From NCBI GenBank assembly GCA_015654695.1, contig JAATGJ010000133.1, positions 1 through 43,525 of the forward strand: a stretch of DNA of 43,525 bases, written 5' to 3'. Below are positions 23,629 through 33,700 of this stretch, one piece after another; position 1 is the stretch's first letter, and each line of letters begins with the position of its first letter. The DNA comes from Chitinophagales bacterium. Its GTDB lineage: Bacteria; Bacteroidota; Bacteroidia; Chitinophagales; Chitinophagaceae. Both the position numbers and the translations under genes were made by a program. A model generated the notes under the pieces. That model made no database searches, was not told the origin of the DNA, and saw only the letters and a list, made by a program, of their open reading frames with translations.

Positions 23629-24393
23629 TTAAGCATTATGCATCCACTCCCTGAATTGCGGTGCCATTTCCTGGCTTACGATGATAGCGTGATTGATCTC
23701 CGGCAGCGTAAGATCTACCATCAATTTTACTTTCTCATACGATTTAAAACCGCGTACAAAATTTATATTGATAATATACTGCCTGTTAGCCCGGAAAAAA
23801 ATATTATTATCCAGCTCCTCTTCCATTTCAGAAAGATTCTTATCGGCCAGGTATTTTTTGCCCCACCGGTCTATGACATATACTATTTTATTTTCTGTAT
23901 AAAAGAGTACCACATCTTCCAGCCGGAGAGAAATATTTTCCATGCCTTTTTTCACTATCATCCGTTTCTTCTTATGGTTGCCTATATACTGCAACAGGTT
24001 GGTAAAAGAGTTATGATCGGTAAAATGTTTCTCCAGCATCCGGTATTTGTTTAATGCTTTGCTGAGACTTTCTTTATCTACCGGTTTCAGCAGGTAGTCA
24101 ATGCCGTTGTATTCAAATGCATTCAGCATGAATTCATCATACCCGGTAATAAAAATGACCGGGATACGGATACCCGACTGGTTGAATATCTCAAAGGATA
24201 AGCCATCCCCCAGTTGCACGTCACTGAAAATGAGATCAGCTACCGGCTGTTGCTGCTGAGAGAGATATTCAATACTTTCTCTTACGCTGCTGAGGCGGGC
24301 AGCTACCTGCACATCACTGGCAATAACGGATAATGTACTGACAAGATTTTCAAGTGCGGGTTTTTCGTCCTCAATAATAATTGCATTGATCAT
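23629..24393 (-). CDS. LytR/AlgR-type response regulator (LytTR domain)
   Basis: 254 residues. The receiver domain has acidic E8-D9-E10, phospho-acceptor D58 (LIFSDVQLGDG) and K102 (YLLKPVD). The C-terminal LytTR DNA-binding domain (about 143-250) has MIVKKGMENISLRLEDVVLF, YFENK-like YTENKIVYVI and FFRANRQYIININFVRGF. It lies 17 bases after its LytS-type kinase and forms a two-component pair. The SusC/SusD island starts just upstream, transcribed away from this pair, and is a plausible target. Confidence 0.94.
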   Translation of the reverse strand: MINAIIIEDEKPALENLVSTLSVIASDVQVAARLSSVRESIEYLSQQQQPVADLIFSDVQLGDGLSFEIFNQSGIRIPVIFITGYDEFMLNAFEYNGIDYLLKPVDKESLSKALNKYRMLEKHFTDHNSFTNLLQYIGNHKKKRMIVKKGMENISLRLEDVVLFYTENKIVYVIDRWGKKYLADKNLSEMEEELDNNIFFRANRQYIININFVRGFKSYEKVKLMVDLTLPEINHAIIVSQEMAPQFREWMHNA

Positions 24394-24410
24394 GGCGTTG
24401 GTTTTTTGGG

Positions 24411-25418
24411 TTATCTTATTAATGGTAGTTTAACAGTAAAACTGTCATGGCTTTGTTCAATCTCAATATTTTTTTTGGTAATGATCCTGTAACGGGAACT
24501 CAGGTTCTTTAATCCTATTCCCGTAGAGCTTACGGCATACGACTTGGGCCTGGCATTATTGCTCACCCGCAGGTATGGGCCATTCATCATTATTTTAATG
24601 AGCAGTGGATTATGTTCCGTGAATTCATTGTGTTTGATGGCGTTTTCGACCAGCACCTGTATGGCGCAGGGCGGTATCATGGCTTTGCACGCTTCGTCGC
24701 TCAACTCTGCCTGCAACTGTAATTTGCCGTCATGCCTTATCTGCAGCAGGAAAAAATAGTCATCAATGAATTCCATTTCATCTTTGAGCGAAATAAGTTC
24801 ACGGGTCTTGTTGATCAGGAAATATTTATATACCTGCGCCAGCTTGTTATTAAAAAGATGAGCCTGCGGAGGATTGTTCAGAATAAGATGGTTCAGCGTA
24901 TTGAGTGAGTTGAAGATAAAGTGGGGGTCCATTTCATTGGTCAGCGCCTGTAGTTCCGCCTGCGAACGTTCCTGGTCAAGCTGGTTCACTATTTTAGTAT
25001 CTATCTCCCTTTCCTTATTCAGGAAGAGTATTTCATATACCAAGGTAAAAATAATAACAGCGGCAACACAAACAGCGACGAATTTATAAACGCCTGTCCA
25101 GTCAAATGTTTCTTTCGATATCTTGATCCATATAAAAGAAGAAAGCCCGCCGGTACAGGCGCCGTATAAAGCGGATACAAAACATATAGTGGCTATTCTT
25201 GAGAACATTTTCGATACCGGGGCGTAAAGTGGCCGCAACTTAATATGTATCACGTTGCATCCGCCCCAGATCAGGAATGAAGTAAAAATGAAAAAAAGAT
25301 TGGCGCCGGTAAGCTCGGGCACAGAATACCTGTCATAGGTAATGATACCTGCGATGACGGGCAAACCAATGCCCAGCAACGGGATGAAAATGAGTTTCAG
25401 TAGCGCATCTTTGATCAT
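24411..25418 (-). CDS. LytS-type sensor histidine kinase
   Basis: 335 residues. Four membrane helices (LIFIPLLGIGLPVIAGII; LFFIFTSFLIWGGCNVI; IATICFVSALYGACTGGL; FVAVCVAAVIIFTLVYEILF) precede a coiled coil and the His_kinase box MDPHFIFNSLNTLNHLI with H166, then a C-terminal ATPase domain (VLVENAIKHNEF; STGIGLKNLSSRY). No extracytoplasmic sensor domain is present, so the signal is probably sensed in the membrane or through another protein. It pairs with the LytTR regulator immediately downstream. Confidence 0.94.
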   Translation of the reverse strand: MIKDALLKLIFIPLLGIGLPVIAGIITYDRYSVPELTGANLFFIFTSFLIWGGCNVIHIKLRPLYAPVSKMFSRIATICFVSALYGACTGGLSSFIWIKISKETFDWTGVYKFVAVCVAAVIIFTLVYEILFLNKEREIDTKIVNQLDQERSQAELQALTNEMDPHFIFNSLNTLNHLILNNPPQAHLFNNKLAQVYKYFLINKTRELISLKDEMEFIDDYFFLLQIRHDGKLQLQAELSDEACKAMIPPCAIQVLVENAIKHNEFTEHNPLLIKIMMNGPYLRVSNNARPKSYAVSSTGIGLKNLSSRYRIITKKNIEIEQSHDSFTVKLPLIR

Positions 25419-25776
25419 GACAGCAGTGGTTAGGGTTTACAAAACCGGGTTTCTTCCAGAAATTTCTCATGCGCTTGTAATTGAAACGTGAATAACGGCT
25501 ATTCAGGTATAAAACTACCTGCACATTGTGTTAAGCAATATCAAATTATTTTTCATGGACGATTTCAATTACAAGTGGTAAATGAAAATCCAGGAAAACC
25601 TGAGCCGGTGAATGAGAGATACAAGGGAGTTATCATACGGGTAGATATTCAGGATAAGCATTATGCTGCTTTGCTCATCAAATTTCATTTCTTGTCAATA
25701 ATACCTGCTTTAAATGAATATTTTCCAGCTTCAGTAAAATATACGGCTCAAAAATTTGCGGCATCAGTACCCATCA
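25419..25776. other. Intergenic region between the LytS gene and the first SusC gene
   Basis: A 358-base stretch. The plus-strand frame at 25488-25844 lacks protein character, and its C-terminus would run into the conserved leader element, so I do not call it. No clean TTG/TAnnTTTG promoter pair was found. The sequence must hold the divergent promoters of the kinase and SusC genes. Confidence 0.5.
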
Positions 25777-25835
25777 TTCATGCCTCAGTAATATTAGCCC
25801 TCAACATAGGAGCATCCTGTAAGAAATTGTTGCCT
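25777..25835 (+). promoter_or_regulatory. SusC leader element, copy 1
   Basis: Three blocks at fixed spacing: TTCATGCCT (25777-25785), GGAGCAT (25809-25815) and TTGTTGCCT (25827-25835). From the A of ATGC to the T of GCAT is exactly 36 bases, as in the other three copies. ATGC pairs with GCAT, extended by T-G and C-G pairs. The ATG opens a three-codon frame (M-P-Q-stop). It ends 39 bases before the first SusC start. Confidence 0.7.
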
Positions 25836-25874
25836 TGCAATTGATTTTATTTTAAAAACTAACACACGGGGCTT

Positions 25875-28800
25875 ATGAAAAAATTATTACTATTGGTAAC
25901 ATGCGTGTTACCGGTGATGCTGGTATTTGCCCAGCGAACCATTACAGGTAAAATAACGGACGAGGCAGGGGCGCCATTAGCAGGCGTCTCTGTTTCTGTA
26001 AAAGGAACAAGGGTTGGCACAAGTACGAATCCAAACGGGGATTTCTCATTGAATGTACCGGCCAACACAAGGATCTTAATTTTCACTTCCATCGGTTTTC
26101 AATCACGGGAAGTGGATATTTCGGGAGGTAATACTACCGTCAGTATCCGCCTGCTTGTATCAGCTACTGAATCAGAAAACATTATATTGACCGGCTATAC
26201 AAGAGAAAGGGCCAGCAAGTACTCAGGCTCAGCCTCCAAAGTGTCTTCCGAAAAGATCAACCAGGTACCCAATGCCTCATTGGACCAGATATTGCAGGGC
26301 AGGGCGCCGGGTTTGTATGCAGTGGCAGGCTCCGGTCAACCCGGTGCGGCCGCTACGGTTTTGATACGTGGATCAGGCAGTATCAGCGGGGTAACCGCAC
26401 CATTATATATTATGGATGGTATTCCCATTGAGGCCGGCGTGTTTCAATCTCTCAATCCCTCTGATATTGAATCGGTGGACGTTTTAAAAGATGCATCTTC
26501 CACTGCTTTGTACGGCTCGCGGGGAGCTAACGGTGTTATCGTTATTACTACCAAGCGTGGTAAAGCGGGCACTACCGTTTTTAGCATCAAATCCCAGTTT
26601 GGCTACGCCAGCAGAACAACGCCCAAGTTTGAAATGCTGAATACGCAGGAAAGATTGCAGTTTGAAAAAGAAATAGGACAGGAGTTTGGTGTAACAGCGG
26701 GACCCGGCTGGTATCTTTCAAGAGATAACCCGGCTAATGCGGCCTTGTCCGCGGCGCAATTGACGGAAATGGACCGCAGGTTAGACAGTCTTCGTAATAA
26801 TAATACAAACTGGATTGATCTTTTTTTCCGTACCGGCAAATTCCAGGAGCATGAATTAAGCGCATCCGGGGGAAACGATAAGGTAAGATTTTATACATCT
26901 TTTGATTATTATAAACAGGAAGGGATTGCTTATCGTTCTGACCTGGAACGCTACACCTTCAGGGGTAACCTTGATTTCACCGGTAATAAATTCACTGCTT
27001 CTATCAGTTCTGGTATCGGGTTTACCAAAAGAAATTTTATTGAATCAGAGAATACAACCGCCATCACTAATCCTTTTTCATCAGCGTACTATGCACTTCC
27101 TTATGAGCAGCCTTTTACAGATGGCGTACTGGTGGCTTCAGGAATGGCCAGCGGACCAAGACTTGCCGTGGCAACCTATAATCCATTGTTGCCTTCCAAT
27201 ACCAATGCACCTACTGTGCCGATATTACCATCAAGGGTATTGGTATATGATCAGCGGGAAGGCTCGGATGCACTGGAGAGATTAGCTTCCACTACCAGCG
27301 CCAATAACCAATTGAAAGGAACCATAAGCGGCAACTTCCGGCTTAAGCTGACTAATGAGTTGACAGCACTGGGAACAATAGGATTGGATTTCAGGGAAAC
27401 GGTGGGTGAAAGATTAATAAGGCCGGGTACTCATACAGGGACGCTGGCAACGGGACAACGGGGAAGTTTTGCAGAAAATTTTGCACGCAACATACAAATC
27501 ATCGCTAATGGTGGATTAACTTATGCAAGAACGATAGGGCAGGATCATAGTTTTGAAATAATGGGTTTGTTTGAAGTATTGAGGGACTGGGGACATAACT
27601 TTAACTATACCGGCTTTGGTATTGACCCATTGCGCCAGGGCACTCCTTCAGGTATTACCGCAGGATCAACTGCTGCGGGATTTATTCCTACGGTAGGCGG
27701 GGGAAGAGCTGTTCCTAACAGGGCGTATGCTGCATTCATCGGTGCGGGTAAATATTCTTTTAAACATAAATACACACTTAATCTTAGCTACAGGTATGAC
27801 GGGGCTACGCAGGTTCCTGAAGAAAGACGCTGGAAAGGTTTTTATGCAGCCGGCGCTACCTGGAATGTGATGAAAGAAAAATTTATGACCAATATTAATC
27901 TGCTTAATTCATTGCTTCTTCGTGTGAGTCATGGACAAACGGCGGCACAGTTTGTCAATGATTTTGCCTACCTGGCCAACTATGCAGGCGGTGCAGGTTC
28001 AAGATATGACGGTATTCAGGGACTAAGTCCGACGTTTGGTAATACCGCACTCCAATGGGAATATACTACTACTACTAATATAGGAACTGATCTTTCATTC
28101 TGGAAAAGAAGGATCAGGATGAAAATAGATGCATATAACAAGAAGACCATTAACGTCGTGATCAACCAGAATTTATCATTCACATCAGGTTTTGCCGCCG
28201 GCCAGATCAATGCCGGCACTATGGTGAACAAAGGGATTGAATCAGAATTTTCGGTGGATATCATCCGGGGTAAAGATGTGTTAGTGGCTCTTGGCGGAAA
28301 TTTTGGCTATAACAAAAATAAGATCACCAGTCTTGGATCGGTCAATGAGTTTATACAGGGAACAGGCATTATCAGGGTTGGCTTGCCACTGGGTTCTCAT
28401 TACATTGTAAAATGGGCGGGTGTAGATCCGGCTACCGGCAACCCGCAGTATTATAAACGTGATGGAACCATTACAACTACGTATGACAGGGCCAATCAAA
28501 GCGTAGCAGAATTTGGAACATCTATTCCGCCTTTTACAGGAGGGTTCAATGCTTCTTTGCGGTTTAAAGGATTTTATGTGGAAGCATTCTTCAGTTTTGC
28601 CAGCGGGTTTAAACGGTTCAATAATGAAGACTTCTTTAATGAGAATATCACTTTTGCTACCAGCAACCAGACAAGAAGAGTATTTACTGACAGGTGGAAA
28701 AAACCGGGTGACGTAACCGATATACAACGATATAACTCTTCAAGACAATTCTCTTCCAAAGATGTACAGGACGCCTCATTCATCCGTTTCAGGAACCTGA

Positions 28801-28997
28801 ATGTCGGCTATGTTGTTCCTGCTTCAGTTATATCAAGGCTTAAAGTCATTAACGGGGCGACCCTATATGTACAGGGGCAAAACATTGCAACGTTTACTAA
28901 ATGGAGACAATTTGATCCGGAGGATGGAAACAATATTGCAGCATTTGAATATCCTGCTAACCGGATGATAACCTTCGGAATCAATTTGGATTTTTAA
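25875..28997 (+). CDS. SusC-like TonB-dependent transporter 1
   Basis: 1040 residues, typical of the family. An outer-membrane pore that imports glycan fragments or peptides with its SusD lid. Signal peptide MKKLLLLVTCVLPVMLVFAQ; carboxypeptidase-regulatory-like domain (about 22-105, TITGKITDEAGAPLAGVSVS); plug (about 110-225) with LLIRG-type VLIRGSGSI, PLYIMDGIPI and STALYGSRGANGVIVITTK; then a 22-stranded barrel ending in FGINLDF. Its plug and barrel resemble the fourth SusC of the island more than the second or third. SusD follows after 13 bases. The substrate cannot be read from the sequence. Confidence 0.96.
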   Translation: MKKLLLLVTCVLPVMLVFAQRTITGKITDEAGAPLAGVSVSVKGTRVGTSTNPNGDFSLNVPANTRILIFTSIGFQSREVDISGGNTTVSIRLLVSATESENIILTGYTRERASKYSGSASKVSSEKINQVPNASLDQILQGRAPGLYAVAGSGQPGAAATVLIRGSGSISGVTAPLYIMDGIPIEAGVFQSLNPSDIESVDVLKDASSTALYGSRGANGVIVITTKRGKAGTTVFSIKSQFGYASRTTPKFEMLNTQERLQFEKEIGQEFGVTAGPGWYLSRDNPANAALSAAQLTEMDRRLDSLRNNNTNWIDLFFRTGKFQEHELSASGGNDKVRFYTSFDYYKQEGIAYRSDLERYTFRGNLDFTGNKFTASISSGIGFTKRNFIESENTTAITNPFSSAYYALPYEQPFTDGVLVASGMASGPRLAVATYNPLLPSNTNAPTVPILPSRVLVYDQREGSDALERLASTTSANNQLKGTISGNFRLKLTNELTALGTIGLDFRETVGERLIRPGTHTGTLATGQRGSFAENFARNIQIIANGGLTYARTIGQDHSFEIMGLFEVLRDWGHNFNYTGFGIDPLRQGTPSGITAGSTAAGFIPTVGGGRAVPNRAYAAFIGAGKYSFKHKYTLNLSYRYDGATQVPEERRWKGFYAAGATWNVMKEKFMTNINLLNSLLLRVSHGQTAAQFVNDFAYLANYAGGAGSRYDGIQGLSPTFGNTALQWEYTTTTNIGTDLSFWKRRIRMKIDAYNKKTINVVINQNLSFTSGFAAGQINAGTMVNKGIESEFSVDIIRGKDVLVALGGNFGYNKNKITSLGSVNEFIQGTGIIRVGLPLGSHYIVKWAGVDPATGNPQYYKRDGTITTTYDRANQSVAEFGTSIPPFTGGFNASLRFKGFYVEAFFSFASGFKRFNNEDFFNENITFATSNQTRRVFTDRWKKPGDVTDIQRYNSSRQFSSKDVQDASFIRFRNLNVGYVVPASVISRLKVINGATLYVQGQNIATFTKWRQFDPEDGNNIAAFEYPANRMITFGINLDF

Positions 28998-29010
28998 TCA
29001 TTAAATGTAA

Positions 29011-30420
29011 ATGATCATGAATAGTAATAAAATAGTTAAACGTATTTTTTTTACGCTTATACCAGCCCTAGCATTATCGGCATGCCAGAAATACCTGGAA
29101 AAAGAACCAATTGACAGCGTGCCTGAAGTAGCTGTTTTTGAAAGCCTCATAGGTCTTCAGAATGCGATTACCGGCGCTTATGCAGGCGTTAGCCCGGCTA
29201 TTGAAGACGAGATTTATCAAACAGCATTAGTAACGGATGAAGCCACTTTGCCTACAGAAAATAATACCGGCAGGGGAGTAATCGTGTACAGGTGGCAATA
29301 CGATGCCGGAACGGGAGGGGAAGTAACAGCAAGTTTCCGCGATTTTTATTTTGCGCTGAACAGGATCAATAAAATACTTGACAATATTGATGCTGTTCCT
29401 GTTAAAGACGCAGCAGAAGACGCCGCTAAAAAGCAGATCAAAGGAGAGTCGCTTGCGTTGAGGGCTTATTGCCATTTTGAATTGCTGAGAAGTTTCAGCG
29501 CCGGTTTTAATGCAGGTGATCTGGGTATTACATATATGGAGCATTCAGAAATTGGTTTACCCTCCCGTGCTGTAGTCGGAGAAGTGATTACAAAAGCAAA
29601 AGCCGACCTGGTGAATGCTATTACCATGCTCCCTGTTAGTTTTACACTGAATACACGATTTACAAGAAACGCGGCAATCGCCCTGCAGGCGCAAATAGCT
29701 TTGTATGAAAAAGACTGGGATGCAGCCATTAATTTATCGTCTCAATTGATAACAGCAGCGCCCTTAGCGACGCAAACCCAGTTCCAGGCCATCTGGAAAG
29801 ATCAGCATAATGCAGAGATTATCTGGAAGATCAAAAGAAATGTTGGGGATAACCGGGTAGGCGATACGTATTTTGACAGGACACAAAATAAGATCATCTA
29901 CGCACCTTCTAAAGAATTAAGAGATACGTATGACCAGGTGAATGATGTGCGTTACGGCGCTTATGTTCTTGATCTGGGTGGTGGCAGGTTTACATTAAAT
30001 AAATACAGGGGCGGTGATGCGGCTAATTTGAACCTTGCGGATATCAAAGTGTTCAGGACTGGTGAGATATATCTTATCCGGGCCGAAGCGTATGCGGAAA
30101 AGAATAACCTGGCGGCCGCTGCTGCAGATTTGAATAGTTTACGCAGGGCAAGAATTACGGGTTACACAGATGAAGTGTTTGCAACAAAAGAAGCTTTATT
30201 AGATGCCATCTTTACAGAACGGTTCAAAGAATTAGCATTTGAGAAATCACGATATTTTGATCTTAAAAGAAAACTATTACCTATTACCCGTTTGCCTGAA
30301 GATGCTATTAATGCACTGGGCGCAGAGAATCTTGCGCCGGCAAAAAGAGAATACCTGATGCCTATCCCACTCGCAGAAATAAATGCAAATGGTAATATGC
30401 AGCAGAATACGGGTTATTAA
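29011..30420 (+). CDS. SusD/RagB family surface lipoprotein 1
   Basis: 469 residues. The lid and substrate-binding partner of the preceding SusC. Lipoprotein signal with LALSACQKYLEKEP (lipobox cysteine about residue 25); the start may be the third codon. Helical TPR-like scaffold with FYFALNRINKILDNIDAV and KGESLALRAYCHFELLRSFS, then the C-terminal SusD signature FRTGEIYLIRAEAYAE, ADLNSLRRARITGY and the ending FTERFKELAFEKSRYFDLKR, finishing MPIPLAEINANGNMQQNTGY. It is intact and is followed by a large palindrome, probably the end of the transcript. Confidence 0.95.
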   Translation: MIMNSNKIVKRIFFTLIPALALSACQKYLEKEPIDSVPEVAVFESLIGLQNAITGAYAGVSPAIEDEIYQTALVTDEATLPTENNTGRGVIVYRWQYDAGTGGEVTASFRDFYFALNRINKILDNIDAVPVKDAAEDAAKKQIKGESLALRAYCHFELLRSFSAGFNAGDLGITYMEHSEIGLPSRAVVGEVITKAKADLVNAITMLPVSFTLNTRFTRNAAIALQAQIALYEKDWDAAINLSSQLITAAPLATQTQFQAIWKDQHNAEIIWKIKRNVGDNRVGDTYFDRTQNKIIYAPSKELRDTYDQVNDVRYGAYVLDLGGGRFTLNKYRGGDAANLNLADIKVFRTGEIYLIRAEAYAEKNNLAAAAADLNSLRRARITGYTDEVFATKEALLDAIFTERFKELAFEKSRYFDLKRKLLPITRLPEDAINALGAENLAPAKREYLMPIPLAEINANGNMQQNTGY

Positions 30421-30445
30421 TATCAGTATTAGTTTTTACAAAGAG

Positions 30446-30551
30446 GCTGTCTCGAAAGTTATTATTGCCGGGAAGGCGGGAAGAAAATGGTAATTGAATT
30501 CAATACTTACCGCCTTACCGGCGTATATTCCGGAATTGACTTTGAGACAGC
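30446..30551. repeat. 106-bp palindromic element (MITE-like or terminator)
   Basis: The outer arms GCTGTCTCGAAAGT (30446-30459) and ACTTTGAGACAGC (30539-30551) pair except for one bulged base. The inner arms GCCGGGAAGGCGG (30467-30479) and CCGCCTTACCGGC (30510-30522) pair with one mismatch. It contains no gene. The GGCTGTCTC-AAAGT ends resemble terminal repeats seen on Bacteroidota insertion elements, as I recall. It sits 25 bases after the first SusD stop and could also act as the transcript end. The rest of this 374-base gap holds only SusC leader copy 2. Confidence 0.7.
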
Positions 30552-30705
30552 ATCTTTGCTTTACGATTAAGTACTATTTCTGCAACAAACAGAAGGATGC
30601 GTTCCTGATCTTGCCCGCTCTCCATTGGAAAAATTCATTTAAGGCTTAAAGTTTAATTAACACTCCGAATTTCAATTTCAAAAAATCATTTCCCATCCAG
30701 TTTCA

Positions 30706-30764
30706 TTCATGCTTAGAATAAATAACAATTAATAGCTGAAGCATCTTTTCTGAAATTACTGCCT
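30706..30764 (+). promoter_or_regulatory. SusC leader element, copy 2
   Basis: TTCATGCTT (30706-30714), GAAGCAT (30738-30744) and TTACTGCCT (30756-30764), with the same 36-base span between the outer blocks. ATGCTT and AAGCAT pair perfectly over 6 bases. The ATG opens a seven-codon frame (M-L-R-I-N-N-N-stop). It ends 30 bases before the second SusC start. Confidence 0.7.
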
Positions 30765-30794
30765 ACGCAATATCTCCTCACTAAAATCAAGGCT

Positions 30795-33700
30795 ATGAGA
30801 CGCTTATTAATTTTATTTACTTTTCTATTGCCCGTATTAGCGGCGCTGGCACAAAGCCGGACCCTTACGGGAAAGATCACAGACGAAAATGGCAATGCAA
30901 TCGCCGGGGCTACAGTAGCTGTTAAAGGAACAAGAACAGCCGTTACCACTGACGCCAATGGTATCTATTCTCTTACTGTTGACCAAAATGCAAAAACGCT
31001 GGTCATTTCCTATGTAGGCAAAGCTGCTGATGAAGTAAGCATTGGTAACAACTCTGTTATCAATGCCAGCTTAAAAGCGGAAGACAATACTATGCAGGAA
31101 GTAGTGGTGGTCGGTTATGGTACCCAGAAAAGAAGGGACCTCACCGGGAATGTATCAAAGATCAGCGGTGAAGCTACCCGCAATGTGCCCGTGCAAAGTT
31201 TTGACCAGGCTCTTTCCGGCAGGGCCGCTGGTGTAAGTGTAATGATACCTAATGGTGTGCTCAACAACCCGCCTGTTATCCGGGTACGTGGTATCAGTTC
31301 TATTAACTTAAGTTCTTTTCCGCTGGTGGTTATTGACGGTGTGCCCACATTTGTCGGCAATGTAGGAACTGCATCCAACCCCACAAGTACTGGTGTTACA
31401 GCGCCCAGTAATATACTTTCTGATATCAACCCCTCCGATATTGAAAGTTTTGAAATATTAAAAGATGCGGCGGCCAGCGCTATTTATGGTTCACGGGCTT
31501 CCGCAGGTGTATTGATCATTACCACCAAAAAAGGTAAAGCAGGAAAAGCGAAAGTAAATTATGACGGATGGGTCGGCTTTACAAAAGCGATGAACATGCT
31601 GGATGTATTGAATGCCGAAGAATATGTGACTTTGAAAAATGAAGGGTTGACAAATATCGGCACGCCACCGAACGGTACTACCCGTGGTTTTTATTTGCAA
31701 ACAGGACCTGATGGAAAAACGATTGATACGGACTGGTACGATTATATTTACCAAACAGGTATGTCGCATAGCCATACGATGAATATATCAGGAGCCAGCG
31801 ACCGTACCAGCTACTATTTTTCTTTTGGATATACAGACCAGGAAGGTATGCTGAAGAAAAATACTTTTAAAAGACTGGCCGGCCGCATGAACCTCGATCA
31901 TAAAGTAAGCGACCGTATTACGATAGGCGGCAATTTTACGTACAGCAATTCGTCAAATTTTGCACCCAATTCAGGGTCTCTGCCGACACAGGCATTTAAT
32001 ACTTCGGGTCTTGGCCGTTTACCATTGGTACTTGCTCCTAATGTTGCTGCCTTTAATCCTGATGGCAGCTATAACATTAATATTGCAGGCAATACAGTAG
32101 GACAAGGCGCTAACCTGACAGCGTTGAATTTTACCAATCCTGTAATGATCCTTGATCTCAACAAATTCTCTGCGGAAACCGATCGTATCCTTGCCAATGT
32201 TTATGCAGATATTAAATTATTCCAGGGTTTAAATTTCAGAACTGTTTTTGGTATTGATTACCTGAATACATTAAGTAAGGAATTTCAAAACCCGATACAT
32301 GGCGATGGTACCGCTACATTAGGTTCCGCAGCCAATCTTCAGCAGCGTTTTCAAAGACAGAACTGGCAGAACCTGCTAACGTTTGACCGCAAATTGGGCG
32401 AATCACATAGCGTGAACCTGTTATTAGGTAACGAGCAGCAGTTTACATTCAATGAAGGATGGGGCGCCCAGCGCAGGCAGGTAGGTGATTCTTATTTTGA
32501 TGAATACCAGGGCGGCTATGTATTGATCGTTCCATCTTTTACATCATTTCCCAATTCAAATTTTTTGGGAGAAAGTTACCTGGCATCTTTTTTTGGCCGC
32601 CTGAATTATGATTACAAAAAGAAATACTTCTTGTCCCTGAATGCCCGTCGTGATGGTTACTCTGCGTTTGCACCAGGAAAAAAATACGGAAACTTTGGCG
32701 GCGTATCCGCAGGATGGACCATCTCACAGGAAAACTTTTTTAAAAATTCAGGATTAGCCAATGTATTCAGCAATTTCAAATTAAGGGGTAGTTATGGACA
32801 AGTGGGTAATATTAACGGTATTGCTGATTTCGCTTCTTATTTCCTTTTCACCAGCGCCTTATATGGATCTCAATCCGCTTTATTCTATTCACAGGCGGGC
32901 AATACAGACCTGACCTGGGAAACCAGTAAGAAAACAGACATAGGATTTGAAGCAGGTTTATTGAACAACAGGATCACTGTAGATTTTGCTTATTATAATA
33001 ATGACATAGATGGATTGGTGTTGAATGATCCTCAAAGCCCGTCGAAAGGTGTTGCGTTTATCAATACGTTGCCTACCAGTGCGGCTACATTGGCGGGTGG
33101 TGTGGTGCCGGTAAATATTGGACGTATGGTAAACACAGGATTTGAACTTTCTGTAAATGCAAAGGTCATCAATAAGAAAGATTTTAACTGGAGCAGCAAC
33201 TTTAATATAGCCACGTTGAAAAACGAAGTAAAAGAACTGGCTTCAGGCAACGCAGATATTTTTATTGCCACATCAGGTTTGGAACGTCCGAGTATTATCC
33301 GTGTGGGTGAATCTATAGGAAGTTTTTATGCTGTCAGAACAAATGGCGTAAATCCTGCCAATGGAAGAAGGGTATTTGTTTATCGTGACGGCCAGCAGGT
33401 TCAATTCGATCTGTCATCACCTGTCGCAACACGCTGGACATATCTGGATGGTACTACGGCTCCCCGTGCTCCCGACCAGGTATCTGATGGAGTTTTAATA
33501 GGTCCTGCACTTCCCAGGTGGGCAGGCGGATGGGAAAACTCAGTGCGGTATAGAAATTTTGATTTCAACATATTGTTGTTTTTCTCCGGTGGTAATTATG
33601 TATATAATGGTACAAAAGCAGGCTTAAGAGATAATCGCAACTGGAATAATTCAACAGAGACACTTACCCGCTGGCAAAAACCAGGCGATGTCACCAATAT

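Noticed and set aside
25488-25844. Open frame of 118 codons upstream of SusC 1
   Set aside because: The composition is not protein-like, it covers the kinase-SusC promoter region and it ends inside the conserved leader element.
25777-25875. Leader block 3 (TTG) considered as a -33 promoter element
   Set aside because: No TAnnTTTG box lies 19-21 bases downstream in the four copies.
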